A stretch of 64,000 bases of DNA from Hybos culiciformis (lineage: Eukaryota; Arthropoda; Insecta; Diptera; Hybotidae), in contig OZ023273.1 in NCBI GenBank assembly GCA_964007475.1, positions 38,379,525 to 38,443,524 of the forward strand, in the 5' to 3' direction. Both the position numbers and the translations under genes were made by a program. Shown here piece after piece: positions 28,601 to 40,630 of the stretch; position 1 is the first letter of the stretch; each line of letters starts with the position of its first letter. Below the pieces are notes generated by a model. The model was given only the letters and a program-made list of their open reading frames with translations. It was not told where the DNA came from and did no database searches.

Positions 28601-31600
28601 TGAACTCATTTCATTTGTTCATTTGCATCATTCTTAATTTGAAATTATTTATTTATAAGTTATCAGTATGAAAACATATATTTTTTCTCTTGTCTAGCTA
28701 TTTTGTTTTTCTAGTCTAGTCGGATATAAAATAGTTTCTTTGTTCCAATAAAATATTTAAACCAAAAATTTTTAAGATACATATAATTCCCATAATTTAA
28801 AGAAGCTTTTTCAGTTTCAGCAAATTAAAACCTATATTGAATACGATAAAATTTAGTTTCTATGACATCGTGGACGTCCTTTTTTTCAAAAATTTAAATT
28901 TATTTAAAAAATAAATATAATATTGAATTTATAAAAAAAAATTAACTTACCCTAGCTAATGTTTCATCCGGATCTAAAAGCGTTAATTTATTTCTCTTTA
29001 AACTTTTAACATGTTCTAATACAAGACTAAAATGTTCACTGGCATTCAGACAAAGTTTACCACGTAATGATGTAACAACACCCTGAAAATTTTTTTTTAA
29101 AATTAAATTTTAAGGTAGCTGACAATTTTTTAGTGTTCTTCTAATAAATACATGTAAATAGAGGAAAAAAGTACTTGCAAAATCAAAGATATGCATTTTA
29201 AGCTGAAGTGAAAAATAAAATTTGGATACATCGTCCAGATCCTTCACTGCGAAAAATTGGTCTTGAAATTATTTTTGATATGTTAGAGAATACATAACAG
29301 GCTTCACAGTTGGTGAGCCGGATTTTAAAAAATCTAAATACATAGAATCTATTGAACAAAAAATGGAAGCTCAAACAGAAATTCTTTTATAAAAATTTTT
29401 AAAAAATATAAAATGTAAAATTTCTATTAAATACAAATTTCAAAATAGAAAAATGTATATATTTTATACTTTTATTAATATTATATAATTCAAATTCGGC
29501 TGATCTCGAACTCTACTTTCTACTTTCACCAAACGAATGGGTTGTAATTTACCTGAACTGTTGTTGTTGCATCATATTTAAATGACTTAGTTTGACCATT
29601 TTCTAGAAAAACTTTGAGAACATTTGCCATCGTCGGGACACATAAATCACCAAGTGAAAACGCTGATGGCTAAAAACAAAAGAAAAAGCATAAATTCATA
29701 AAATTTTCTTCTCATATAATAAAAATTTCAATCAAATTAATTAAAAGAAAAAAATTAGCAAATTATTCAAAGAGTTTTTTTTTTAAATATTATCTTAACT
29801 TAACAGATAACGATATCATAAAAATATCATTCTAATTAAAAAATTTTCATCACTAATTAAACTTGAAAGAAGGAAAAAGTAAAAGAATTTTACGAAAAAA
29901 AAAATAACTGAAGATCTACATAAAATAGTTGATTTAAAAATTTTCTTGCGGTTTGGTCGCCTTCTAAAAAAAAAAAAAAATTGTTAATTTTATGATAATA
30001 TTAAAACTATAACCCACACTATATCCATAGTTAATGAAAATTACTCGAAAACTAACTAAATTATACTAATTTTAATACAATAATTGAGTATATTTTAGTA
30101 AAGAAAGTTTTATTTAGATGACAATATTTTTGAAAACTTAAAACCAATTAAAACAATTCCGTACCACAATTTATATTTAGTTTGAAAATTGAAATTAATT
30201 AAACAAAAACCAAATATAAAAGTTTATTTTTCATATTTTATTATTTTCTTTAAACAGTTAAGAACTTATCCGTACACATTTATATATTAATCCTTTTTAA
30301 AAAAATTTTAGAATGTAAAAGTTTTTCAATATACAAATTTTTTTAAAGTATAAATTCTTTTTTTCCATTAAAAATAAATTTTTATTCAAAAAAGTTGTAA
30401 ATTTTTCGGATGAAAAATTTATAAAAGGACAAACAAAATTTTTCGCACCAAAGAAAATATTTTCAAAATATTGAATTTTTCTTTATTATTTTTATTTTTC
30501 ATCTTTCTTTACGTTTTTAAAGGATATTATTTGCTCTTTACATAAGAAAAATAACGATATTATAAACAAGATAAAAAATTTCTGTTGAACAATTTTCGGG
30601 CAGAATTTTGTGATTATTATTTTTTTTTTTTTTTATATTTAAATTCATTTTTTTTTTCTATGTTCATTCATAAGAATAAAATATGTTTAGGAGAAAAATG
30701 AATCCTATTGGGAAAAATTATGATTAAACATTTCTCTATTGAAAATAAACTTCCTAGATGAGATTTTAAATATTCTTTTTTCAATTTTTGTTATTTCAAA
30801 AGTGAGGAAAGAATGGATAAAGATAAAGATGATAGAATTTTTTTTTTAAATAATTTCAAATATATAATGATGACATTTATATTAAATTGAAACAAAAATA
30901 CAGTCCATTTATTTTATAGATAGGTTAATGAAATTTAAACTTTTGATTAAATAGTTTTTTTTTCCAATTTCCGAATTACTCTTTTTCAAACTTTACCAAA
31001 AATAGACTAACGTACTTCAACCGTAGTTTTTTAAAATTTTATTAATATACCCATAGAAATGACTTAAGATTAAAAAAAAAAAAGTAAAAATAAAAATTAA
31101 TACGTTTTAAATTTGTTTTTAGTTTCAACTACCGGAAATAATGGTGCTCCATTGACGCAAACACTTTCTGCGAAACGTACTCGACTAGGCCTTGATTTTA
31201 ATTTAGCTCTTTTACCAGCTGATAATAACGTTGACTTACGACCGGGACCACCGGAATTTCTACATGGCTGACATACTACTAATGTTACTTGATCATCACA
31301 GGCTCTGACTAATTGAATAACATGATCACGTGGGGCTTCTTTGACATCTTCACCATTAACAGCTAATATTTGATCACCAGGTTGAAGCTAAAAATTAATA
31401 AATACACATTTTTAAATATTAAAGATAACAATTTTATTCTTTATTCGGTATTATTGAGGAGCAAAATAAATATTACAACCATAAAAAGTGGTAAAAATAT
31501 TTTAACAATATCAAACTTGACTATTTGTTGATAGCATAATTTTAAATTTATTTTCAACTTGGAAGCCAGAATGTAGCTGACGATTTCCACAAGAAGCAAA

Positions 31601-34600
31601 ATGTCGCCAAAATGTCGATGCCATATATTAAAACGTATTTAAGAATTTTTTTTCGATTTGGAAGCACTTTTTACCATCTCAATCAGATTTGAGCTAAATT
31701 CAAATATAACAATAATATTTTTTAATACAAAAAGAAAAAAAAGAAAAACAAATTGGAAATAGTAAAAATGTAAAAGAAAAGACCTTTCCAGGTCAATAGA
31801 TCTTTGTAACTCGACCGCAAATTGAAAAAGTTTCTTAATTTGGTTTTATGATTTATTTGATGACTTCTTTATTGTAAAATTGAAAAAAAAAAAAAATAGA
31901 AAAAAAGGGATAAAAAGGTTTAAAACAATATCAAAAGTTATTAAATAAAAAAGAAAATTATTTTTGTTCATAACTTTTGCCAGCTATATTCATTTCCCGT
32001 CTTGATTGATATTCTTTTAGAGAGAAATTTACAAATCAAGCTTGAAAAAGGCGAAAAATGATAAAAATGGCGAAATATTTCAATAAAAAGATTTTTATCA
32101 TAAACAATGTAATGCAACAATTTTCTAACCCACAATCAAGAAAGAAAATTAAACATGTCGATAATATTTCCATTTTAATGTTTGTATTTTGTTGATAATA
32201 AGTACAATATCTTATGAAACATTGCCTACATGTAATGCAGTAATTACATTGTGAAGCATAAGTAAAAGAACTAAGAAAACTTCACCATAATTACTTTTTT
32301 ATAAATAAGATACTTTCGAAAAAAAAAAAAAAAAATATTTATAGGTATTTTGTAAAAATAATTTCGTTTCAGTAGCCTTATTTCATAGATAGAATGCAAT
32401 TAAAAATCTGAAAGTAACTAAGCAGATAGATTTCTGTGACAAGGCTTTGAAATTGAAATTAATGCGTCTATTAAAACTTCTGGAATATTGGTCAAACTTC
32501 TCAACTTAATCTATTTTTGATCTAATTTTTTATCTACATTATTACTTTTTTAATTTTCAGTGAAGTTTAGAACAATATTGAGAATCCTTTTTTTGGAAAT
32601 GTAAAGGAATCAATTTTTCTTTTGATAAGACTTTTCTCGTACTTATATGTAAGTTTATATATAGGAGAATATTAATTCCAGAATATTTTTCCTTTTAATA
32701 TTAAGAAAAATAACTTTTGTTTTGCTATTCGAATGAACACTCAAAAGTCTCGCTATAAAAATTGATTTGCATGAGAATTGTTAATTAAATTGTGGTCTTA
32801 TGGTAACTGAAAACAGGTTGTCATTATGATGATATACATTATTGAAACAAAAAATCTAACCATTTTATAAAGTTAGTTTTAATCCTTTAACAAAAATATA
32901 TTTTTTTTTTGTATAAAATCACAATTTTTATTTTCAATTATAATTAATTTGAAAAGACTCTTTAATTTAATTTCTTCAATGGAATTAAAATAAATTTTTG
33001 CTAATTTGTGCGAAACATAGATTTCAGTTTTTTTGTTTTCGATTTTATTTTAATTGTTGTTCGTGCTATGGGTAAAATCATTTAAAAGATAATTTCAAAA
33101 TATTCAACAAAAGGATTAAGTGAAATTAATTTTTATTTTTTTAATACTTTTTAAGTTTGATTGCTTTTCAGTAAGGATTTTTGATTCTTAAAATCTTTTA
33201 GTCCAATTATCAAAAAAAAAAAAAATTAAATTGATGGAATTTAAATGAAATTTTCATTTTTATTCTTTTTGTTTATTCAAAAGTTTTTTAATGAATTGTT
33301 ATCAAGGAAAAACAACAGAAAAAAAAAATAAAGGAATTTTCAGCGCTTAAAATTTTCATTGAAACAATTAAATGATCTGTCATTCTGTATTTCCCTTGTT
33401 AATCTCATTTTAGAAATTAATAATAATTTTATTTGTGAAAATATTATTGACAAAAAAGAAAATTTGATCAAAAGTCAAGATTTTTTTTTGTTTTTCTAAT
33501 TTTTATTTATTTTTAGAAAACAATATTTTTTTTCAACCAGTAACAACAACATTAATAGCACAGTGATCCCATTGCTGAAAAATATGTATTTCAAAATAAA
33601 AAAAGTTTCTGGGATAAATTTTTCTAGGACTCTTCTACCAAGCATTATTCTTTCTTTTTTTTTCCAAATTGTCCAAATTGTTCGATAAAATCATTTCTTA
33701 ACTACTGACCTGTTGACAAGTTGTTATGATGATTTTTATTTTTCAGTAACATCAAAATAAATTTATGCATGAAAAAACTTTTTTGTTGAAATAAAATTTA
33801 TAATATTATTTCAATATCCTAAGAATATACGTATGCTACCTAAAATTGTTATTCCAATTTTATTAAAGTACCTAGGTACCTAAAATTAAATTTATTAGTA
33901 ATATACATATATCCTTAGCATTAAAACTACTTACATTATATATTTCCATTTTATATAATCCTTGGAAGTTTCAAGTACTTTTAAAATTAGGACTTTTTTT
34001 TTGTGCAAAAAAAAAAATATGTTTGTTTTATCCTGAAGATAAAAATACTACAATCAAATTTACAACCAGAAGTTTTACTAAAATGTTAGGTACAGGCAAA
34101 TATAAACACAAAAAAAAATAATAATTTAGAGATGTGTGTTTTTCCTATGTCCACAAACATATCCTTTTTTGTTTTTTTTTGGGAAATTTAAAATTCATAA
34201 AAAGATATATTCATGATAAATAACATTTTTCATTATGTATTTTCGCGTACATAAAAAATAATATTCATTTATTTTTTATTTTTGGCCATCATCAAAAATA
34301 AGGAAAATTCTTTTTGATTTATTTTTGGTAAAGTATATATGGGTATTGTTATTTGATTATTTTCAAAAGTTAAACAGATATATATGGTGTAATTGAAAAT
34401 AATAAATAAATATTGAAATTTTTTAACTGAATATTTTTTTAATATTATTCGATTTTCGACCAAAAGCACTTCTAAATTCAATATCCAATATTATAATATT
34501 AGAGAAAATCCTAATTTTTTTATTTCATCAAATTGAATGTGAAACAGTTTTAAACATTATTTATGACATAAAGTTTTAAACATTATTTATATAATTTTCA

Positions 34601-37600
34601 TGTTGTGCGGTTTATAAAGATTAAAAATTTTAATTCATAAATATTTTTACTTTATTTTTGTAATTTTTGCGGAAATTTGTTTCATAAATGAAATTAAAAC
34701 GTAATGTGATTAAAAAATAATTGATTTTTCTTCTATATACTTCATAAACTCTTAAAAACCATCATAAAATAAAAATAATTTGAATTAATAAAAAATTATA
34801 ATCATATCTACCTAACCACATTTTTGATTTTTCAACTAAATTACCTTACTAACACTGGGACCACCATCTGTTACAAATCTAACAATAACAGGACGTTCAC
34901 TCCCAGCAACAAATCCAAAACCCATTGTAGAGCTTCTCTTCAATACAGCAACTCTAGGTTCAGGCGGGGTTTCATCATGCCATCTGGAAAAATCTGGTGC
35001 TTCATAGGTTGCAGTTTTATTAAGATGGCTGAAAGAAAATATTAAATAGAAATTGCATTATTTTTGGAATATCCCATTTAAAATAGTTTGTCCAATTTAA
35101 TATTAAATTTTATGATGAAATATTTATATTTTATGAAGAATAACCTACTAATTAACAAGTAGCACTCTATTTTCTATGTAAATTTAAGGAGCCGATTTGA
35201 ACTCCACTAATGCCCAGAAGCAAAGAATCTACTTAATAAGTTCATGGGATTTTGATTTAAATTTTTTGTAATTTAAATTTTTTCTATAGGACTGAATCCT
35301 CTATGATGTACGTACATACTATTGGTAGAAGGCAGTTGGGTAAAAAATGTATATTAAATCTTCAATATTAAAAAAATCATTACATATATGCTTACTTGAT
35401 AAAATATGATCGACCTTTGGAGTCGACTGCTTTTTCCCATCCGTATGGTAGTTCTTCATTAGCTCCCCAATTTTCACAAGGTGGTATCCAGCCAACTGAA
35501 CGGGTCAGGTGACTAGAAAAAAAAAAATGAGAATTTTATAATTAAAAATTTTACTGATATTGTGTGTTCGAGTTTCGAAATTGTAATATAGAAAGTCTCA
35601 TTATTGTCTCTGTACCTTATTTGTTGACCCTCTGCGAAATATTAAAAAAAAAAAAATATGAGAATATATTTATTAAAAGAAGAATGAAAATTTATCAACA
35701 CAAAAGTTTTTCTAATAGACCATTCGCCTTTTTTAAAATACTTTCCGTAATATTCCTAAAAAAAAAATAAAATAACTAAAATACAAATTTCAGAATCCCC
35801 ACAAATTTTAATGATAATGTATTCTTCTTTTCATTTAAATTTTCATTTTTTTTTTTTTTTTAATATTCTAATATGAAAATTTTCAAGTGATGATTATTAA
35901 AAGTGCTTGAAAATTGAATAAAACATAGAAAATAATTATCATAAATTTAAAAAAGCATAGAAAAAAAAATCTACATTTTCATTATGGGTTTATTTTATAT
36001 GTTTTTGTAATTCTAAAGAAATAAAAAATTAAAGCAACTGTTTTTTTTTTTTTTCTGCTGTAAGGATGAAATGAGAACACAATATTTTTAGATCAGGACT
36101 TTATATATATATATATATATATTTTGTTTTTGAACACTTTTGTAAACAAAGGACATTGCTCTATTTAAAATGAAAGATTGTTAATGAGAATTTTATTACG
36201 GAAATATTTCAGATCTTGTTAGGATACTGAATTTTTGTTGAGTCAGAGGAATATAAAGAACAAATTTAAATTATTATTGAAAAGGGACTAAAATAAAAAA
36301 AGGTTGTTGTAGTTACTGGCACAGTAGGTGTAAGGTCGTTAATTTAAAATTCAATAAAATAAAATAAAAAAAATTAAAATGTTAAAATTTTATCAAATTA
36401 GTATAATTTATAGTTTAAAAAGGTGTAAACACAATTATAGAGATACAAGGTACAAACAACTGTCAAAAATAAAATGTACATAAAACATTTTTGGTCTTAT
36501 GAAATGATTTTTTCATTAGAAATTCTAGAATTAAATTCGATTTTCTATAATGGCGCGTTTGAGCTCAATCTTCTAAAAATTAAGTCGTAGAACTTTTTTA
36601 ATTGACATTTCTTATAATTTTCTAATATATCTTATAATTTTCTAATATATAAGTTACCTATGTACTTATAAAATAGCTACAAGTTTTCGACTAAGTTCAG
36701 TCAAAAACATTGTTTGCCGTTTCGAGCGTAGTAGTAGTTATTCAAAATAGAAATTATGTGCATAATTTAAAAAAAAAATAGATTTCAGTTTTTCAAATGT
36801 TTATTAAAATTTTAAATTATCAAGATAACAAAAATTTCAATTATAAGAAGTTATGACAGATTTTTTTTTTTTTTTCAGTCCAATGATTGATGCTGCTGAA
36901 AACATATCCTTGTCATGTGAAAAAGGTAGGTATTTCTATAAAATACTTTGAAAATTTTTTTCATAATAATATATATGTGTATATAGTAGTACAAAGATAC
37001 TTGTACATATTGATTAAAAAAAAAACTATTCACACATTAAAAATTTTCTAAACCATATAATTTATTTTCATTATAATGTAAAAAAAATTCACAGGATACA
37101 TAATTACATAGATAAAGTTTTATTCACATCAAAAAATAATGTAAACTTAAAGTTCTTTCAAAATAGACGCGCATTTATGAATGTTATGTGCTGTATAAAT
37201 ACGGTAGATTGACATACTAAATAAAATACATACAGTGCTTTGTATACTATTTTGAAAGTAGAATTATAAAAAGCTTAAGGCTTTTTATAATAATTGTAAT
37301 AAGATTACATTTTTTATCAGATTTCTATAATTTTTTTTATGTACAAATATGTACCTACGACAAAATATTTTTGTTACAGTAATATTTGCTAAATAATATA
37401 CAATAAATGATTTTATTTTTCTCTTCAACATCATACTAAATATGTAAATACAGCTGACTCTATTATGAATAAAAAATTGAAGCGTTTATGAAATAAACTA
37501 CGTACAAATATCGTTCGCTGCCAATGGTATTAGTAACGATTCAGGGGATCATTCCTTAATAATTACCACAAAATTAGTTGCTTTAACGACAAATAGTAGA

Positions 37601-39098
37601 TACTAATTATTTAACATGTTCGTTATTCTTCCAAGAATGATTCATAAAACTAAAAATTGATGTACAGATGATCGCCATTAAACTATGAGAATAGTTATTT
37701 TACTTATTGAAACTTCTTCTAGAACTGGCTGAACAACTGATTCTAAATATAGTTTTAAAAATTAATTTATTTTACTGGTTATAGATAAAAATGTAATCCA
37801 GAAACATTAAATGAAGTTAATCGTTCCATAATAAGCTATAAAAAACTTCAACGAAATCTCTAACTTTTAATCGCAATGTTATTCGCAAAACTTCGTTGAA
37901 AGTAGTGAATTTGAAAATATTATATCTGTTTTAGGGTACTTCAAAATAATCAATTAATTTTACAAACCCTTTTTCAAATTCCTATAATTGTTTTGTATCA
38001 TTTTTTTTGCACTTCTTCATTTAAAAATAAATATAAAAAAAAAATGGCGCGGAAGTATCTCATTAAAAAAGTTTTTTTTTGATCTCATCGTTCCCAACAA
38101 TATTCTATACAAATTTTATCTTTGGAAACATATGCTTAAACATGTACAATGATTTAAAAATAATTAGTTTTATTTTTTGTTTAAAGAGTTGTTTAAATTT
38201 AAAATTAAATTTAACACAATTAATAATAATTCTTTTAGGTAGAAAATAAGAAAATAATTTTAAAGGTATATAGATATTAGATATACTATATATTGTTTAT
38301 ATATATATAAAATAAATAAAAAAAAATTATCACAAGATAATTAAGTTATTTCTAATTTTTTTTGTCATTGTTAACAAATTTGATTACATTCAATAATTGC
38401 CTCAAGTATTCCTTTCTAAAAAAAAATATTGATAAAATACTGATAAAATTCTTTTTAAATGAATTGGTATTTTGGCTTTAATCTTATTTAATCTTATCTT
38501 ATAATTCAGTTAACAAACAATTAAAATAATTGCTGATAGAATGTCAACCCAAAGTCTACCTCCGAATGGTAAATTTGACAGAATTATTAATAACTTTTTT
38601 TCGATTGTATTTTAATTTATAATATAATTTATAATATAACAAAACAAAATTTTCTTGCTTATTCAATTATTATTATATTGATTTTATATTATTTTTTAAT
38701 GAATATTTATACTTTTATTATACGAAATTAAAAATACAATACAACACTTACTTGCAATAATATAATCTACCATCCTTTCCTGAATGTGCCGTCCAACCAT
38801 CTTTGAGAGAATCTTGTAAGATATCTAAATGTCGATTCAAATCCCAATTGATATTACCGCCGTTTGTTTGTGAAATTTTATTATTTGATGTGTTAGTTGT
38901 CAGATTAGTTGCTTTTTCCGCCACTTTCTGTTCTGCAATTTCTTTTTTGACATCACTGCTTCCATTTGTTATTGAACCGTTTGCTTTCGACAATTTGGGC
39001 GAGGAACATTGTTGAGTTTGTTGTGTTTGCTGTGATTTTGTTAGTTGTTTTTGCGCTTGATGGTCATTATTAACTACATGACCCGAAGGCAAAAGCAT
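16716..39098 (-). CDS. FRMPD4: FERM and PDZ domain-containing scaffold protein (FRMPD4/Preso-like), 11 coding exons, 1596 aa
   Basis: Joined minus-strand exons: 39098-38752, 35512-35396, 35028-34845, 31387-31133, 29669-29553, 29082-28951, 27262-27003, 25078-24934, 23415-23266, 20460-20283, 19621-16716. They sum to 4791 nt with every phase compatible. Domains: a Ser/Gln/Asn-rich N-terminus (1-95); WW1 (about 98-129); WW2 (137-168, LPYGWE ... GRSYFIN); PDZ (179-256, carboxylate-binding loop MGFGF at 190-194); FERM (about 302-628); then a roughly 970-residue tail with a conserved-looking LTPEEI..FIIPPPP block (1116-1130), proline-rich SH3/WW-ligand-like stretches (1216-1326) and a mostly helical C-terminus (1426-1596). 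WW-PDZ-FERM order is diagnostic of FRMPD4/Preso. Known family members are cortical or postsynaptic adaptors that bind membrane lipids or partners through FERM and link receptors and polarity proteins; that role here is inferred. The protein ends in VFSP, so the class I PDZ ligand known from vertebrate FRMPD4 is absent. Start choice: first ATG of the WW1 exon. Paralogue assignment within FRMPD is less sure than the family. Confidence 0.93.
20283..20460 (-). CDS. FRMPD4: FRMPD-like exon: FERM F3 end
   Basis: This 178-nt exon (residues 570-628 plus 1 nt) has acceptor TTGACAG and donor CTG|GTAAAT. It encodes [20 protein letters not shown] and the C-terminal F3 helix [20 protein letters not shown]. 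The helix is the FRMPD counterpart of the '.dA..f..li.gYyrLl' ending of FERM domains. The next intron is 661 nt. Confidence 0.92.
23266..23415 (-). CDS. FRMPD4: FRMPD-like exon: FERM F3 (PH-like) lobe start
   Basis: A 50-codon phase-0 exon (residues 520-569), acceptor TTTCAG, donor GTG|GTAAGT. It encodes [20 protein letters not shown], then [18 protein letters not shown]. This is the 'YL.iis.Lp.yG...F' entry into the PH-like lobe, including the '[11 protein letters not shown].i' strand turn. The downstream intron (2805 nt) is AT-rich with no recognisable gene. Confidence 0.93.
24934..25078 (-). CDS. FRMPD4: FRMPD-like exon: FERM F2 end
   Basis: This 145-nt exon starts in phase 2 (completing Glu471) after acceptor TTTTAG and ends CAG|GTAGGT. 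It encodes [20 protein letters not shown] followed by [11 protein letters not shown] and [16 protein letters not shown]. The GLE.F.PSSL segment and the following helices are characteristic of FRMPD-type F2 lobes. Downstream intron: 1518 nt, no feature found. Confidence 0.92.
27003..27262 (-). CDS. FRMPD4: FRMPD-like exon: FERM F2 lobe
   Basis: This 260-nt exon (residues 385-470 plus 2 nt) uses acceptor TTACAG and donor GTAAGT. It encodes [18 protein letters not shown], then [18 protein letters not shown] and [16 protein letters not shown]. These match the FERM F2 (acyl-CoA-binding-protein-like) helices: a 'F.rv.f.p' strand, the 'y.Yl..q...dv...rf' helix and the 'a..LaalqmQ' helix. Intron below: 1924 nt, AT-rich, no other feature seen. 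Confidence 0.93.
28951..29082 (-). CDS. FRMPD4: FRMPD-like exon: FERM F1 lobe end
   Basis: A 44-codon phase-0 exon (residues 341-384), acceptor TTTTCAG, donor AGG|GTAAGT. It contains [12 protein letters not shown], then HFSLVLEHV, and the DPDETLAR stretch seen at the F1/F2 boundary of FERM proteins. The downstream intron (1688 nt) is AT-rich; an open frame inside it (28165-28374 plus) has no coding signature. Confidence 0.9.
29553..29669 (-). CDS. FRMPD4: FRMPD-like exon: FERM F1 lobe start
   Basis: A 39-codon phase-0 exon (residues 302-340) with acceptor GTTTTTAG and donor CAG|GTAAAT. The translation contains a beta-hairpin typical of the ubiquitin-like F1 lobe: [17 protein letters not shown] followed by TTTVQ. 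The downstream intron is 470 nt with no recognised feature. Confidence 0.9.
31133..31387 (-). CDS. FRMPD4: FRMPD-like exon: second half of PDZ and basic linker
   Basis: An 85-codon, phase-0 exon with acceptor TTTTTAG and donor CCG|GTAGTT. It continues the PDZ domain with [15 protein letters not shown] and the alpha-B helix [13 protein letters not shown], ending in the QVTLVV strand. The helix-start residue that contacts ligand position -2 is His (DHVIQLV), which is typical of class I PDZ domains. Residues 257-301 form a basic linker ([20 protein letters not shown]) leading to the FERM domain. The next intron (1463 nt) holds nothing beyond AT-rich simple sequence. Confidence 0.93.
34845..35028 (-). 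CDS. FRMPD4: FRMPD-like exon: end of WW2 and first half of PDZ
   Basis: This 184-nt exon has acceptor TTTCAG and donor AAG|GTAATT. It completes WW2 ([14 protein letters not shown]) and begins the PDZ domain: [20 protein letters not shown], then a PVIVRFV strand and DGGPSV, the usual lead-in to the second half of a PDZ fold. The carboxylate loop reads MGFGF, a variant of GLGF. The intron below it (34844-31388, 3457 nt) is AT-rich with homopolymer runs and no recognised gene or transposon ends. Confidence 0.92.
35396..35512 (-). CDS. FRMPD4: FRMPD-like exon: end of WW1 and first half of WW2
   Basis: This 117-nt exon (residues 116-154 plus 2 nt) sits between acceptor TTTTCTAG and donor GTAAGC. 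It completes WW1 with [12 protein letters not shown] and, after a short linker, starts WW2 with [18 protein letters not shown]. The GW.PP-...-NWG..-PYGWE pattern matches the segment just before and inside the vertebrate FRMPD4 WW domain. WW1 has a Gly-Trp at the position of the second signature Trp; WW2 has no second Trp (TATYEAP), so its ligand groove may be atypical. The following intron is 367 nt of AT-rich sequence with no visible features. Confidence 0.92.
36102..36122. repeat. (TA)n microsatellite in FRMPD-like intron
   Basis: About ten TA dinucleotides in a row. Confidence 0.9.
36611..36650. repeat. Perfect 20-bp tandem duplication in intron
   Basis: CTTATAATTTTCTAATATAT occurs twice head to tail without mismatch. 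Confidence 0.95.
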
Positions 39099-39121
39099 TA
39101 TTTACATAGTATTGAATAATT
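38752..39121 (-). CDS. FRMPD4: FRMPD-like exon with start codon; short 5' leader, N-terminus and first half of WW1
   Basis: On the minus strand an AG acceptor (39123-39122) opens the exon at 39121. The ATG is at 39098-39096, leaving 23 nt of leader, so an upstream untranslated exon must exist. Coding runs 347 nt (115 codons plus 2 nt) to the donor GTAAGT at 38751. The first 95 residues are low-complexity (Q, S, N, T, K) and probably disordered. The exon ends inside WW1, after the signature DGW ... GRLYYC. The downstream intron (38751-35513, 3239 nt) contains AT-rich sequence, a perfect 20-bp tandem duplication at 36611-36650 and a (TA)n run at 36102-36122. Confidence 0.9.
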
Positions 39122-40083
39122 CTGAAAAAGAGGATAGGAAATTATTAAATATCAAATAAAAAATAAAATAAAATTATGACATTAATTTTTTCTATTGTAG
39201 CATAATAATAGTAGGTACATGGTACATAAGGTTTTAAAATTGAAAAAAAAAAGAATACTTTAAAATAAAGGAAATAAATTTTCACTGATTTTTTTTTATT
39301 TTACTATTATTTCATTAATTTTTTAAAGACGTTCTTAGGTAATGTCTTCCAAATGTTGAGTATCGATTTCAAACGTTATACCTATACACTTGGGTTGCGG
39401 TTGGCACAGACTTCATATTTATTACAATATTTAAACGTTATTTACACTTTAAATTACAAAGCTTAATATTGCCTTTATAAAAAAAAAAAATTATAACATA
39501 AATTCAAGCAGACAATAAATAAATATAAAACTTTTATAATTCATTTTAAATTTGAAAAATTGTTTTTTCATTGTCCCTTAATCTTTTTATACTTTTTTTT
39601 ATTGTGCACGCATAATTTCGTCTTAAATATAGGTATCTGTCATGCTTAAAACATATCAAATGAACTCAGGTCGTTATACTTGTAGTATAGTTATTGAAGA
39701 AAAGTATAAATGATCAGAATTTTATTGTACATAGTTAGTTAAGCTTTAGAAGAATCGTTTGTCTCTTCATATTCCAAGAGGCCCACAAACAAACTATTAA
39801 CATTGTAACCGCCGATTTTTTCTTTTTTTTTCATTCTTGAGAGTTGAAATACTTAACAAAAGGTCGTTAACTTGAAATAATGCAACACCATAAATTCTTA
39901 TGCCCATGTATATGTAAATTTTGATTTTGGGAAAGTTTTTAATTTTCGATAGAATTTCATTTTACTATTATGTTCTCTATGAATCTAATCTATGAATCTA
40001 ATATAAAAAATTATTTTAATAAAGCAACCAACTACCTAAAACTTGTTGCAAAATATTTTAAATTCATTTTTTTGCCAATCTGA
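39122..40083. other. AT-rich intron or upstream sequence
   Basis: This lies immediately upstream of the splice acceptor of the ATG exon, so it is probably part of a 5' intron. No other feature was seen. Confidence 0.5.
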
Positions 40084-40150
40084 TACACTGAGAGAAGAGA
40101 TCTATTACCGTAATAGTAAAATGCAACAATAGAAATTTGACGGTTGCCGA

Positions 40151-40297
40151 AATCAACTTATGGTTGTGGCAACCTCACGTTAGCGTTTACTGTAATAATA
40201 TATATTTTTACCAAAATCAATTTATTGGTTGTGGCAAACTCATGCTAACTATTACCGCAATCATATATATTTTTGCCACAATCAACTTACTGTTGCT
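40151..40297. repeat. Degenerate 64-65-bp tandem repeat (2.2 copies)
   Basis: AATCAACTTA starts units at 40151, 40215 (AATCAATTTA) and 40280. Shared internal blocks include GGTTGTGGCAA and ATATATTTTT. It lies inside the CACTG-ended element. Confidence 0.8.
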
Positions 40298-40390
40298 TTT
40301 TTTTTTTTTTTTTTTTTTGTTTTTTTTTTTTTTTTTGTTTTTTTTTTTTTGTTTTTTGTTTTCGCTTTTTTTTTAATATTGTTTTTTTTT
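40297..40390. repeat. Long poly-T tract interrupted by single G
   Basis: About 90 nt almost purely T. On the minus strand it is the poly-A tail following the tRNA-like unit at 40.4-40.5 kb. The Phe-only reading frames across it are artefacts. Confidence 0.9.
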
Positions 40391-40401
40391 ATTTATTTAT
40401 G

Positions 40402-40525
40402 GGCACCCATCTAAGTTCTATCACTACGAGACGTCGCTTAACCTTCTGTGTTCAATGTGATGTAGAGTCTTCCACTGAGCTATGTCAGTAATATACAACA
40501 ATGTATTAAATAGAAAATATAAATT
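40402..40525 (-). repeat. tRNA-like SINE unit with upstream TATA-rich 18-mer (copy A)
   Basis: Minus strand: the 18-mer AATTTATATTTTCTATTT (40525-40508), 25 nt of spacer, A box TAGCTCAGTGG (starting 40482), a degraded B-box region (AAGGTTAAGCGACG), then an A-rich tail over the poly-T tract. The same 18-mer precedes tRNA-like heads at 60.7 and 63.74 kb. Confidence 0.65.
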
Positions 40526-40587
40526 CGGTATCTATTAAAACTACCACACACTTACCAAAAAATGTTTGTATTAGCACACACAGTGTG

Positions 40588-40630
40588 AACACAATGTATG
40601 TGTTGACACACACAGTGTGTGCACACATCA
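40588..40630. repeat. Paired CACACAGTGTG near-palindromes
   Basis: Two copies of ACACACAGTGTG about 30 nt apart. Each can fold on itself, and the second extends to GTGTGCACAC. They lie inside the CACTG-ended element. Confidence 0.7.

Noticed and set aside
40137..40491. Three overlapping Phe-rich open frames
   Set aside because: They are translations of the poly-T tract and adjacent repeats.
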